A stretch of DNA of 64,000 bases, taken from positions 2,294,001 through 2,358,000 of the forward strand of contig NZ_CP172346.1 of assembly GCF_044336245.1 (NCBI RefSeq), in the 5' to 3' direction. Positions 10,618 through 19,721 of this stretch are shown one piece after another; within the stretch, counting starts at the first letter, position 1; every line of letters starts with the position of its first letter. The position numbers and the translations under genes were made by a program. The DNA is from Schlesneria sphaerica (GTDB lineage Bacteria > Planctomycetota > Planctomycetia > Planctomycetales > Planctomycetaceae). A model generated the notes under the pieces. That model had not been told where the DNA came from. It saw only the letters and a list, made by a program, of their open reading frames with translations, and made no database searches.

Positions 10618-11706
10618 TCAGTTGAAAAGGAAATGACAAATATCACCATCCTGCATCACATAGCTTTTGCCTTCCACCCGCAATTTGCCAGCGGATCGGA
10701 TTTCTTTTTCGGACTTGTAGGTTTCCAGATCAGCCAGGGTATAGACCTCGGCCCGAATGAAGCCTTTCTCGAAATCAGTATGGATCACCCCCGCAGCCTG
10801 AGGGGCCGTCGCCCCAATGGGAATTGTCCAGGCCCGTACTTCGATCTCGCCCGCCGTGAAGTAGCTCTGCAAACCGAGAACTCGATAGGCCTCACGGGCC
10901 AGGGCGGCCAATGCGGGTTCCGACAAACCGGCTCCTTCAAGCATTTCTTTCCGATCGGCCTCGTCGAGTTCCGCGATTTCCGCTTCGAGCTTCGCACAGA
11001 CGGGGACGACAGAAGCACCGACCTTATTCGCAAAGTCACGAACCTCCTGGACAAGCTTTCCTTTGCCTTCCAAGTCGTTTTCGTCGACGTTCGCAACGTA
11101 CAGAATCGGTTTCGCTGTCATCAAACCGTAACTGGAGACCACCTTGGCTTCATTCTCGTCGAATTCCATTTTCCGCAGCGGCTGGTCTGTGGTCAGATGC
11201 GACAGACATTTCTTGATCACCTCGACCCGCAGCTTCGCGTCCTTGTCGCCGCTTCGAGCGGTTCGCTCAGCCTTCGCCAGCGAATTTTCCAAGGTCTGGA
11301 TATCTGCCAGCATCAGTTCAATCTCAATCGTTTCGATATCGGCGACGGGATTCACCGTACCGGAAACGTGAATGACATCGGGATCGTCGAAGCAGCGAAC
11401 GACCTGGAGAATGGCGTCGACTTCACGGATATGCGTCAGGAACTTATTGCCCAACCCCTGCCCTTCGCTGGCCCCTTTCACAATCCCCGCGATATCGACC
11501 AGCTTCAGCGCGGCAGGGACCAGCTTTTTAGGCACGATGTACTGACTGATCCGCCGCAACCGGTCATCGGGAACGCTGACGATTCCTTCGTTCGGCTCAA
11601 TCGTACAAAACGGATAGTTTGCACTCTGAGCCGCCTTCGACATGGTGAGTGCATTGAACAAAGTACTTTTGCCCACATTGGGGAGCCCGACGATTCCAGC
11701 TTCCAT
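10618..11706 (-). CDS. ychF: Redox-regulated ribosome-associated ATPase YchF/Obg-like
   Basis: The protein (362 residues, the standard size) begins with the P-loop GLPNVGKST (7-15). The usual GTPase NKxD motif is replaced by NVDE (VANVDENDL), which switches preference from GTP to ATP in this family. The middle is the helical insert, and the C-terminus holds the TGS domain (about 280-362; IHTDFEKGFIRAEVY). YchF binds ribosomes and is linked to stress and redox responses. It lies 35 bases upstream, in transcription direction, of the exported oxidoreductase gene, and the two could be cotranscribed. Confidence 0.97.
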   Translation of the reverse strand: MEAGIVGLPNVGKSTLFNALTMSKAAQSANYPFCTIEPNEGIVSVPDDRLRRISQYIVPKKLVPAALKLVDIAGIVKGASEGQGLGNKFLTHIREVDAILQVVRCFDDPDVIHVSGTVNPVADIETIEIELMLADIQTLENSLAKAERTARSGDKDAKLRVEVIKKCLSHLTTDQPLRKMEFDENEAKVVSSYGLMTAKPILYVANVDENDLEGKGKLVQEVRDFANKVGASVVPVCAKLEAEIAELDEADRKEMLEGAGLSEPALAALAREAYRVLGLQSYFTAGEIEVRAWTIPIGATAPQAAGVIHTDFEKGFIRAEVYTLADLETYKSEKEIRSAGKLRVEGKSYVMQDGDICHFLFN

Positions 11707-11993
11707 GATACCGCGACGACCTTTGCGAGATTTTTTTGATAGAGCCGGTGGAATCTCGTTGCGGACAGGTGCCCATGCAAACGAATCTCACCGCGACGAT
11801 TGATATCAAACCGCTTGATCAATGTCACGCGGGTTGCACGAGAGCACGCGGAGCGAACGACCGCTCAACGCATCGAAACAGACTTGCCTCGAAATGGCAA
11901 GATGTCAGAAGTTATCGATTACAGCGTCCCATCCTCATTTGCAGATGAGTGTCCAGGAGCTGATTGCACAAAACAGGTCAGAAAAATCGAAAG

Positions 11994-12067
11994 TAGCGAG
12001 GGCGGGACTTGAACCCGCGACCCCAGGCTTATGAAGCCTGTGCTCTAACCAGCTGAGCTACCTCGCC
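11994..12067 (-). tRNA. tRNA-Met (anticodon CAU), elongator type
   Basis: The 74-base cloverleaf is complete. The seven-pair acceptor stem (GGCGAGG with CCTCGCT) has a G-U pair at position 1-72. The D-stem is GCTC/GAGC, the anticodon stem CAGGC/GCCTG has loop TTCATAA, the variable loop is short and the T-arm has TTCAAGT. The anticodon is CAT at 12031-12033 region. The body resembles elongator Met tRNA rather than the initiator, which lacks a paired 1-72. An Ile2 tRNA, where the C is modified to lysidine, cannot be fully ruled out. The 3' CCA is not encoded. Confidence 0.93.
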
Positions 12068-12260
12068 ATCATCGATGCCCTGAGAGGACACTCGAGTGAA
12101 CCGTTGGTTCAGATCGGAAGTTTAGCAATTTCGTGTGGGCGGACAAGCGTCGGTCCAAGGTTCCGTTTGATTTGATCCGTTCTCGCCACTGCAGAGTCCA
12201 TTTATGCCAGCACAAACCCCACGCCGTCATCCGCACATCCGCGATTCAAACACGGAAATG

Positions 12261-12965
12261 TCAAAGCAGAAAGCGTGCAGCCAGCGCAAGGGCCGCCGTC
12301 TCGATCCTCAGAATCTGCCCACCGAGATGAATCGTCCCCGCCCCGCGAGAGAGGGCCAGTGCGACTTCTTCTTCCGAGAATCCCCCTTCAGGCCCGATCG
12401 CGAAAATGATGGGGTTTGTGTCGCTCGCACATTTCCGAAGCAACTCCTCGACCGACCCTCCTTGAGGATGGGCCACGAACAGGTGGGAGCCCGGTTCGGT
12501 CACCTCAATAAACTTGCTCCAGGGAGTGACGGCCGCGATTTCCATCAGATGGTTCCGGCACGACTGCTTACAGGCGGCAATAACTGTCTGACGGAGCTTA
12601 TCCAGTTTGCTCTCGCGTGGGTCCACGACGCTCCGCGTGGTCGTGATGGGAATGATGCGAGTCACGCCCAGTTCTGTGGCCTTCTCGATCAGCCAGTCAA
12701 ATCGGTCTCCCTTGGGAACAGCCGTCGCAAGAACCAGCTCTCTCGATGCCGTCGGTGTCCGTCGCGTCTCCAGAACATCGAGCGTGACATCCCGCTTGCG
12801 GAGCTGCACGACACGGCAGGTCGCAACCAGCCCCCGCCCGTCGAACAGCTCAGCCGAATCACCCACCTGAGTCCTCAAGACGTGGATCATGTGGTGGGCT
12901 TCACTGTCCGCAAGGCAGACGGAACCAGTCTCAGGAAGTTGAGGTGAATAGAACCGATGAGTCAT
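12261..12965 (-). CDS. rsmE: 16S rRNA (uracil-1498-N3)-methyltransferase RsmE
   Basis: This 234-residue SPOUT-class methyltransferase has the small N-terminal PUA-like part (HRFYSPQLP, HHMIHVLR). The knotted SAM-binding domain follows, with KGDRFDWLIEKATELGVTRI, the IGPEGGFSEEEV motif and the terminal LRIETAALA loop. RsmE methylates U1498 of 16S rRNA in the assembled 30S subunit. The start codon lies just three bases after the glgC stop, so the two are almost certainly cotranscribed. Confidence 0.96.
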   Translation of the reverse strand: MTHRFYSPQLPETGSVCLADSEAHHMIHVLRTQVGDSAELFDGRGLVATCRVVQLRKRDVTLDVLETRRTPTASRELVLATAVPKGDRFDWLIEKATELGVTRIIPITTTRSVVDPRESKLDKLRQTVIAACKQSCRNHLMEIAAVTPWSKFIEVTEPGSHLFVAHPQGGSVEELLRKCASDTNPIIFAIGPEGGFSEEEVALALSRGAGTIHLGGQILRIETAALALAARFLL

Positions 12966-12968
12966 TGT

Positions 12969-14255
12969 TTAGAGCTGCCACCGGTCGGGCAGGATGGTCC
13001 CTTTGGGAATGACGATGACGCCATCCTGAATAACGACCGCGGGATTTTCGGGAACCTTCAATACGTCGCCGCCCCGCACATGGACTCCGTCGCCAATACG
13101 ACAATTTTTGTCCACGATGACTCCATCCAGCAGACAGCCATCCCCGACACCAATACTGGGAATCCCTGCATTCGCATCGGCCTGGATCTCTTCTTCACTC
13201 TGATAGTCGTCCGAACCCATCAGGATCGAATTTGCAATGGTGACGTTTTTGCCAATCTTGCATCTCAGCCCGATGACGCTGTTTTCAATCGTGGAACCTT
13301 CGCCAATGACGCAACCATCCGCAATCAGACTCCGTTTAACATGCACGCCGTCGCAGCGACTGGGAGGGAGGAACCGGGCATGGGTGTAAATCGGCCGCTC
13401 CTGGTCCTCGAGCTTGAATGGCGCATTCGGCAACGTCAGATCGAGATTCGCCTCGTAGAACGAGCGAATCGTTCCGATGTCTTCCCAATAACCATCGAAG
13501 AGATGGGCATGCACTTGATGAGTGCGGATCGACATGGGAAAGACCTCTTTGCCGAAGTCCTGGTAGTCCGACTTCGAAAGCAGATCCACCAGAGTCTTCA
13601 GATTGAAGAGGTAGATCCCCATGCTGGCCAGGCAATCGCGACCATGACTTTTCACACCCCGCGCATCAATCCAGGCAGGATCGGTTCGAACGAGATTGTC
13701 GATCTCTTCATCCGACTTCGGCTTCTCAAGAAACCCTTTAACCCGCCCCTCGTCGTCCACGCGCATGATACCGAAGCCACGCGCTGCCTCGCGCGTGACT
13801 GGCAACGCCGCGATCGATACGTGGGCCCCTGCTTCCTTATGAGCTTCCAGCATCTTGGCGAAGTCCATGCGGTAGAGCTGGTCGCCAGAGAGGATCAGAA
13901 CGTAGTCATAGCCTGCTTGATCGAAATGACGAAGATTCTTGCGAACTGCGTCCGCCGTACCTTCGTACCAGTTATTTCCTTCCATCGTTTGCTGAGCGGC
14001 CAGAATCTCAACAAACCCTCCGTCAAACTGATCGAAACTGTACGTCTGGCGAATGTGGGCATGCAGACTCACCGAGTTGAATTGAGTCAGCAGAAAGATG
14101 CGGTTAATCCCGCTGTTGATGCAGTTCGAAATCGGGATGTCGATCAGACGATACTTTCCCGCCAGTGGGACGGCCGGCTTCGATCGAACTTCCGTCAGTG
14201 GGAAGAGGCGGCTCCCTTTTCCCCCGCCGAGAATGACAGCCAGCACATTTTTCAT
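12969..14255 (-). CDS. glgC: Glucose-1-phosphate adenylyltransferase (ADP-glucose pyrophosphorylase)
   Basis: The 428-residue enzyme makes ADP-glucose from glucose-1-phosphate and ATP, the committed step of bacterial glycogen synthesis. The N-terminus shows AVILGGGKGSRLFPLT and RSKPAVPLAGKYRLIDIPIS, followed by the nucleotide-binding YEGTADAVRKN segment. The C-terminal third is a left-handed beta-helix with hexapeptide-like repeats (VIGEGSTIENSVIG). The sequence leans to the cyanobacterial/plant version. No other glycogen gene is in the window. The fructose-type sugar kinase upstream on the same strand fits carbohydrate storage metabolism only loosely. Confidence 0.96.
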   Translation of the reverse strand: MKNVLAVILGGGKGSRLFPLTEVRSKPAVPLAGKYRLIDIPISNCINSGINRIFLLTQFNSVSLHAHIRQTYSFDQFDGGFVEILAAQQTMEGNNWYEGTADAVRKNLRHFDQAGYDYVLILSGDQLYRMDFAKMLEAHKEAGAHVSIAALPVTREAARGFGIMRVDDEGRVKGFLEKPKSDEEIDNLVRTDPAWIDARGVKSHGRDCLASMGIYLFNLKTLVDLLSKSDYQDFGKEVFPMSIRTHQVHAHLFDGYWEDIGTIRSFYEANLDLTLPNAPFKLEDQERPIYTHARFLPPSRCDGVHVKRSLIADGCVIGEGSTIENSVIGLRCKIGKNVTIANSILMGSDDYQSEEEIQADANAGIPSIGVGDGCLLDGVIVDKNCRIGDGVHVRGGDVLKVPENPAVVIQDGVIVIPKGTILPDRWQL

Positions 14256-14450
14256 CGTAAAGTCCTCGAAAACAGGGGCGTTTCAATGCTTGCACCCACC
14301 GCCTGGATACCTTCAATTTCGCCCAGCAGGGGTACCAAAAGCGTCGAATCAGGCGAGGGAGTGGGCGTTACACAATAGCGAGTGCAACTTGGAAACGGGA
14401 GCAATCGGGCTCAGAAACAAACCGGCCTTTTCCCGCCGTCGACCGACCGT

Positions 14451-15386
14451 CTAGGGAGACACTCTTGTGTCACGGAAAGACCAGTCAAGACTGGACTTAA
14501 GCCCAGCAAGCTCTTCCGTCAGGATTGGCATGGCGCCGACTCGACTGGCGACAAGGGCGCCAAACTGGTTGGCTAACGTCAGTGACGCTTCCAGAGACCA
14601 CTTCTGCAGATGGCCATAGATAATCGCCGCAGTAAAGGCATCACCCGCACCGACCGTGTCGGCGACCTCAACGGGAATTCCCGGTAGTTCGATAACCTCG
14701 TCACACGTCACGGCCAGACAGCCCCGACTCCCCCGGGTGACACAGACCAGCCGGAGTCCAGGATGATCGTCGAGGAGACTTTTTGCGAAGCGAACTTCGT
14801 CGTCGGAACCGAACTCAAACAATTTGGCGAGGACTTTGACTTCGTCATCGTTCAGTTTGACGATATCCGACTGGGCAATGGACTTGAGAATCCAGTCCTT
14901 TGCAAAGAAGGGGGGACGAAGGTTCACGTCGTACACGATCAGGCAATCATCGGAAGTGAGCCGCAAACAATGATGAATCGTACTGCGAGAGACCGGCCTT
15001 CTCTGCCCCAATGTCCCGAAGCAGATCGACTTGGCGGACTTGACTGCATCCAGCAACTCTTGCTCGGGTTCCAGGAAGTCCCAGGCAGAGTTTTCCAGAA
15101 ACGTGTACCCCGCATTATTCTTCGATGCAGGCCAGATGGTGACCGTACCTGTGTGATGCTTCGAGTCACGCTGGACAAGGTCAGTACTGAGCCCACGCGA
15201 TCGAAGGAACTGACAAAGCTCATCACCCAGTTCCTCAACACCGACACGCGTGGCGACCGCCGCCGACAGTCCAAGCTGCTGGGCATGAAAGGCTACATTC
15301 GCGGGAGCACCACCGGGAAGACGGCCATGAGGAAAACAATCCCACAGAAGCTCGCCCAGTCCAATCATTTGCACAGTCTGATTCAT
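14451..15386 (-). CDS. PfkB-family carbohydrate kinase, probably fructokinase
   Basis: This 311-residue ribokinase-fold enzyme shows the N-terminal substrate motif LPGGAPANVAFHAQQLG (near residue 25) and the C-terminal signature DTVGAGDAFTAA with its catalytic aspartate. The IGLGELLWDCFP start and the AWDFLEPE segment are those of fructokinase-like members, which phosphorylate fructose at the 6-position with ATP. Substrate choice within PfkB is not safely read from sequence. The gene is 195 bases upstream of glgC and in the same direction. Confidence 0.9.
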   Translation of the reverse strand: MNQTVQMIGLGELLWDCFPHGRLPGGAPANVAFHAQQLGLSAAVATRVGVEELGDELCQFLRSRGLSTDLVQRDSKHHTGTVTIWPASKNNAGYTFLENSAWDFLEPEQELLDAVKSAKSICFGTLGQRRPVSRSTIHHCLRLTSDDCLIVYDVNLRPPFFAKDWILKSIAQSDIVKLNDDEVKVLAKLFEFGSDDEVRFAKSLLDDHPGLRLVCVTRGSRGCLAVTCDEVIELPGIPVEVADTVGAGDAFTAAIIYGHLQKWSLEASLTLANQFGALVASRVGAMPILTEELAGLKSSLDWSFRDTRVSP

Positions 15387-15480
15387 TCGATTGCTTTCAA
15401 TCCGATCGATGATGGACGGTCGGGCAAGACCTTCGACGGATTCAACGATATTCGGAAATGTGTTGTTGTATTTAAGGGAG

Positions 15481-15513
15481 AAAAAAACTTGCTCGTTAGG
15501 AGAAACACCAACG
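15481..15513 (-). terminator. Possible intrinsic terminator
   Basis: On the minus strand a short hairpin (CGTTGG with CC-AACG, one bulged base; plus coordinates 15494-15513) is followed by a run of seven T (15481-15487). It lies directly after the stop of the Gly/Tyr-rich secreted protein gene and before the sugar kinase. The stem is weak and six bases separate it from the T run. Confidence 0.3.
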
Positions 15514-15518
15514 CTTCG

Positions 15519-16535
15519 CTACAGACCAGGGGTCGGCACCGGTGCAGGAGGTGGAGGAGCTGGAACAGTCTGGTTCACAGCCTGAATTACCTGGGGAACC
15601 TGTTTCAGGTCCCACCCGTTTTCGTCGGCTTCAAAAATGTATGTTCCCGCTGTCAATTGATATCGCATTGGCAGACTGCGATTCCCCCCCCGCAAAAATT
15701 CAATCGTCCAGACCCGGTCGTCCACGAACGTCTGATGATACCCCGGCTTGATCGTGTACGTTGTTCCGTTCAATACATACGAAAGTGCCCCCGTCGCTTC
15801 TTTCGGGAAGATCAACTTGATCTCGGCGGTCCCGCCCGTCCCCCGAGCGGCTGTCACTTTCGAATTGTTCAGAAACTTGTTCGACTTCTGCTCGATGATG
15901 ACTGGAGGTTGAGAAGATTCAATGATCGTCGTAGCAGGGAAAATTGATGGACCTGACGAGATTACCGTCTGGTACGACGATCCAGGGGTGTAGACATACC
16001 CGTTTCCGCCGTGTGTGTATTCGATTACTCCACCACGAGTTGCATTATTCAAGACTGTTCTGGAAGGATAGACACCTCCCACGACAATCGTCCGAGGTGC
16101 CAGCAGAGTGTTTGTTGCAACGACCGGCCCGGGCCCTCCATAGCCTGCCGAATAGTAGCCCCCCGAGTAACCGCTGAGCCCGACGGAATACCCAATACTG
16201 TTGGAATACCCAAGTCCGCTGAAACCACCCGGATAGTATCCGCCCGAGGTGTAGCCGCCCCCATGATAGTGCCCGGGGACGGCAGTGAAAGTTGCCGGGC
16301 CGGCCATCGTCTGGCGTCCGTAGTCATCGGTGTAAGTACCGTACTGGTCGACGGACCGACCTTCGACGCCAACCGCCCGGCCATTGGAATCGAGCCCCAT
16401 ACTGCGAGGGTATTGCATCTCAGCAGGCGTACTGCCGACGTAGATCTGCTGGGCATTGGTCTGGCCCTGCGTCCATATCGCGCCGATTGCCACAGTGACA
16501 CCCAGAAGCATCCATTGGTGAGTAGACATGGTCAT
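15519..16535 (-). CDS. Secreted Gly/Tyr/Ser-rich protein of unknown function
   Basis: No family was recognised in this 338-residue protein. It has a signal peptide (WMLLGVTVAIGAIWTQGQTNAQQ). A low-complexity stretch rich in glycine, tyrosine and serine follows (about 85-140, e.g. GYTSGGYYPGGFSG). A beta-rich C-terminal domain (about 220-310; GALSYVLNGTTYTIKPG, VWTIEFLRGGN) then ends in a proline tail. Similar layouts occur in planctomycete surface or envelope proteins. The C-terminal block looks like a small beta-sandwich and could be the conserved part, with the Gly/Tyr region a flexible linker. Confidence 0.75.
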   Translation of the reverse strand: MTMSTHQWMLLGVTVAIGAIWTQGQTNAQQIYVGSTPAEMQYPRSMGLDSNGRAVGVEGRSVDQYGTYTDDYGRQTMAGPATFTAVPGHYHGGGYTSGGYYPGGFSGLGYSNSIGYSVGLSGYSGGYYSAGYGGPGPVVATNTLLAPRTIVVGGVYPSRTVLNNATRGGVIEYTHGGNGYVYTPGSSYQTVISSGPSIFPATTIIESSQPPVIIEQKSNKFLNNSKVTAARGTGGTAEIKLIFPKEATGALSYVLNGTTYTIKPGYHQTFVDDRVWTIEFLRGGNRSLPMRYQLTAGTYIFEADENGWDLKQVPQVIQAVNQTVPAPPPPAPVPTPGL

Positions 16536-16599
16536 GCCCCTTCAGCAGCGAGCTCGAAAGACTTTGTACCTGAGATTGTCATCCAGTCTCAGGGGTAAG

Positions 16600-18075
16600 T
16601 CAATTGGATGCCGATGCAGCCTCGCGCAGAAGTCGAAGTGCGGTCTCGACAAGCATTTCGCCGGAACCGGGCTTCGTTGCAGAGTTTGTCACTTCGTAAC
16701 TCCCCCCGGCATAGGCGGGACGGTTGGGGATGTAGATCGTTTCGACACAGTTTGACAGCTCGATCACCAGAGTCGTTTTGAAGGGAGACCCCTGCTTGAT
16801 GGCCATACCCAGTTCGACGAAGACCTCGCCGGGGAGACAGACAATTGCCACGTCCTGTCCCAGTGTAATGACGTTCACTTCCGCGGGAATCGTCTCGCCG
16901 ATCCCCTTCAGCGAATGGCTCAGTCCCCACGTGATGTGATCAATCGCGTTGGCGTAGGGTTCACGATGGCGGAATTGATCGAGCATAATTTTCTTGTGCG
17001 CGGTGACGTGATCAAAAAAGTCCACCGTTTCCTTGCGGTAAGCCTTTTGCAGGATCTCGATCGCCCACTTCACTTCGTCTTCAGTCGCTTCCTGCAGAGG
17101 GAGTTGGACGACTTCCGACTTCGCGACGAGACCCGTCTTTGCCAACGGCTTGAGCTTCCCCAGTTCACGCTCAATAGATTCCGCGATGCTGGTTCCAATG
17201 TAGTCGGCCTTGTTTCGCTCTTTGCTGTTAGGATTGACGTGATTGATGTCTCCACAGCAACCCGTTCCGAAGATCGAAACCACTTCATTCCCAAGGGATT
17301 TCTTGAGTGCCTGATCAATAAAGTACGGGTAGTCTGCGCTCCATCGCATGCCGCCGACGGTATCGAGATGCAGTGCGAAATTGCTGAGAATCCCCCTCGC
17401 CACACCGGTCTCGTCGCGAACAGCCAGAAGTTCGATTCGGGGATCGATTGGGCCGGCGGCTCGGACAACGTCAGGATTATCATGACTCTGCCACGTCTTG
17501 ACGCTGCCGTCGCGCATGACAAAGCGGCGGTTAAACGAAACAGGGATCAGCTGTGTCGCCGCCCCTGCTTCCAGAAGCGCAGGCTTCGCCGTCGCATGAG
17601 CCTTGCGAATGGCTTCCGCTGGGCCAGCAATCAGCTTCTCAATGAATTCTGCCCGCATCGGTGCCTGATTCTCTTTCCCGAGCTTCAGGTAAAGCTCCTT
17701 CATATAATCCGGCGCAGTATGCGAGTGCGTGGCCGTGATCACAATATTGGAAACCGGGATCCCCGTTTCTGTCGAGGCTCGCTTGCGAATCTCCTTCACC
17801 AGATCCGTAGCAATCCCAATCAGGTCGCAGACAACCAGCGCCGCCGAAGTATCGCCGTCCCGGAAAACAATTGCCTTCGCTTTCAGCGGGTCAATCACCC
17901 CTTCTGCCAGTCGTTCGTGGTAGTAGCCCGCCATAGGAAAACCGACAGGAGGGGTGATGTCCACCTCCGCGATTCCCACTCGCAATCCCTCGCCACCGAA
18001 AACCTCCGGGTGGGAGTACGTCACAAGACAAACAAGCAGCAACCCCACCGATCTGAACAAAGGAGCAAAGTTCAT
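16600..18075 (-). CDS. Neutral/alkaline non-lysosomal ceramidase-fold exported protein
   Basis: The protein (491 residues) has a signal peptide (SVGLLLVCLVTYSH). It matches the N-terminal catalytic fold of neutral ceramidases: GIAEVDITPPVGFPMAGY, the zinc-site ATHSHTAPDYM, NFALHLDTVGG, GTGCCGDINHVNP, LPGEVFVELG and a late tyrosine in PAYAGGSYE. In characterised ceramidases the nucleophilic serine follows G-D-V. Here that position is asparagine (GDIN), so ceramide hydrolysis by the known mechanism is doubtful. The C-terminal immunoglobulin-like domain of true ceramidases is also missing. It is probably a periplasmic zinc hydrolase of unknown substrate. Confidence 0.85.
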   Translation of the reverse strand: MNFAPLFRSVGLLLVCLVTYSHPEVFGGEGLRVGIAEVDITPPVGFPMAGYYHERLAEGVIDPLKAKAIVFRDGDTSAALVVCDLIGIATDLVKEIRKRASTETGIPVSNIVITATHSHTAPDYMKELYLKLGKENQAPMRAEFIEKLIAGPAEAIRKAHATAKPALLEAGAATQLIPVSFNRRFVMRDGSVKTWQSHDNPDVVRAAGPIDPRIELLAVRDETGVARGILSNFALHLDTVGGMRWSADYPYFIDQALKKSLGNEVVSIFGTGCCGDINHVNPNSKERNKADYIGTSIAESIERELGKLKPLAKTGLVAKSEVVQLPLQEATEDEVKWAIEILQKAYRKETVDFFDHVTAHKKIMLDQFRHREPYANAIDHITWGLSHSLKGIGETIPAEVNVITLGQDVAIVCLPGEVFVELGMAIKQGSPFKTTLVIELSNCVETIYIPNRPAYAGGSYEVTNSATKPGSGEMLVETALRLLREAASASN

Positions 18076-18468
18076 GACGATCCTTATCCAACCGAGTTCT
18101 TCTTGACGTTCCAGTGCGTTCTACATCACCCGCTCGATCGCACGGGTAATCTGCGCTGATCGTAGCGACATTCAGATCGAGATGCACCCGCCGTGGCTGT
18201 CCAATAATTGAAGAACTGGAGGAACCATTGCAGTCAGTAACCGCGCAAAGACGGACCTGCGACAACTCACTTAAATGACGTGCGGAAGGGATCGGTCAGA
18301 TGCGCGCAGAGTTCTGGAGCACGCGGAGCGATCCGAGTTCAGTTCGCTCTGTGCTGACCTGAAGGAGGCGTCGTACGCCCCCCATGGACCGGTAGCGCGG
18401 ACGTCACCTTTTCTCAGAACTCGGGCATTCAGAGTCGAATTGGAAGAATCGGCTCCATCCCAGAATCC
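18076..18468. other. 393-base intergenic region
   Basis: This lies between two minus-strand genes, upstream of the ceramidase-fold gene. Only very short open frames are present. A small inverted repeat (GGCGT with ACGCC) near 18366-18380 is too short to interpret. No RNA or mobile remnant is seen. Confidence 0.4.
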
Positions 18469-19257
18469 TCAACTGTGGTCGACCGTTTCGCTTCCGGGAA
18501 TGACAGCGGGGGTTGTGTCCGTCACGATCGAAATGTGAGAAAAGGCGCGTCGCAGTATGAACCGGTTCCACCAGCCCAGCTTTGTGCCACGGACATTGAG
18601 CCACTCAAGCGACGGTAAGCTTGGCAGCAGATTACGCAACGATCGAGCGTCCGCACCTGTGCCGCTCAGGTTAAGGCTGCGCAGCGCGTCGAACGACGAA
18701 AGATGATTCAGCCCCTGGCTGGTAATTCGGCTTCCCGCCAAATCAAGCTCGACGAGGAAATGAGCTTTATGGTCAGCGAGAAACTTCAGAAAGTTGTCGC
18801 CGTCGGCGACATGATGCAGCTTGATCCGTCGCAGTCGCTCGGCCAGATGAGCAAAGTCTTCTCCGCACGACTTTTCCATCCAGGGGATCCGCTCGACCTG
18901 AACTCGTCCGCCTCGCTTGATGACTTCAGCGACCACTTCCTCCTGCAAAAGATAAGGCTCTACGCGAGCGGCAATCCATTCACGGCGACTACCAGAGAAG
19001 GCGACAAATTCCAGCGCTTGATCGTAAGCGTCCTTCAGCCGATTGAAGTCAGCAGGATCTCCCCCTCGATCGGGATGGGTCAGTAATGCCTTGGCGCGAT
19101 AAGCTGCCTTGACGTCCGCTGCTTCGTAAGGAGGCAATAGCCCCAGTACTTCCATGAACGCGGGACGTTCAGATCCGGTTTCCTGTAAAGCGACGTCGAC
19201 TTTGTCCGTTTGTCTCTGCAACTGAATACCTTTCCCGACCGAGCAACCGCTTTTCAA
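18469..19257 (-). CDS. J-domain protein fused to leucine-rich repeats
   Basis: This 262-residue protein has no signal peptide. Residues 33-85 form a J domain with the invariant HPD at 61-63 (KALLTHPDRGGDPADFNRL), which in the DnaJ family stimulates Hsp70 ATPase. A charged linker follows. Residues about 165-225 then hold two to three leucine-rich repeats (LDLAGSRITSQGLNHLSSF, LRSLNLSGTGADARSL, LEWLNVRGTKL). There is no glycine/phenylalanine or zinc-finger part of classical DnaJ. The likely role is to bring an Hsp70 to a partner bound by the repeats; this is inference. The first in-frame ATG was used, and a start near residue 35 would shorten only the poorly conserved N-terminus. Confidence 0.8.
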   Translation of the reverse strand: MKSGCSVGKGIQLQRQTDKVDVALQETGSERPAFMEVLGLLPPYEAADVKAAYRAKALLTHPDRGGDPADFNRLKDAYDQALEFVAFSGSRREWIAARVEPYLLQEEVVAEVIKRGGRVQVERIPWMEKSCGEDFAHLAERLRRIKLHHVADGDNFLKFLADHKAHFLVELDLAGSRITSQGLNHLSSFDALRSLNLSGTGADARSLRNLLPSLPSLEWLNVRGTKLGWWNRFILRRAFSHISIVTDTTPAVIPGSETVDHS

Positions 19258-19721
19258 AAGGCAGTTACACCCAAACTGAGTCCGACTTAATTATCTGGAG
19301 GAGCCCGCTCGATCGAAGGAACGACACGCTTTCAGCGTCGGTCAACGACCACCGCACAGAACGCAAACGCCACATGCCCTGAAGTGACATTTGCCAAATC
19401 CGGCCCTCACAAACAGTCGCAGCTTCGGGTGAAGCAGCAGCACCCTGACCGACGAGTTCTGTTTCTTCCTGTTGCCAAAGTATGGCTCGGTTCTAACGGC
19501 GTCAAACGACAATGGCGACGACCCTGCAGTTCACGTGCAAATTTGTGGGGTTTGGTTATGCCCTGCGGATTACCCTGATTCGGGCTTCATTCTGCAGGCA
19601 GAAATCCCCTGCTCCTTTTGTCAGGCACTCGTTGAACTCAGGTGGTTTGGGATCTACGCTGGAGACAAATTACCGGTGGCAGGATGCTTCGACCAACGTT
19701 TTTGCTTTCAGGAAACGGCCC
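19258..19721. other. 464-base divergent intergenic region
   Basis: This lies between the J-domain gene (minus) and the duplicated-domain secreted protein (plus). An open frame continues upstream of 19722 to 19512, but the residues before 19722 are not signal-peptide-like and were excluded. No clear promoter, RNA or repeat was identified. Confidence 0.4.

Noticed and set aside
10522..11739. A 405-codon plus-strand open frame across ychF
   Set aside because: The minus-strand YchF is unmistakable, and the plus frame is its mirror opening.
11842..18332. A shared 15-base string GAGCACGCGGAGCGA at 11842 and 18318
   Set aside because: A few exact 15-base matches are expected by chance in a 64-kb window, and no longer similarity surrounds them.
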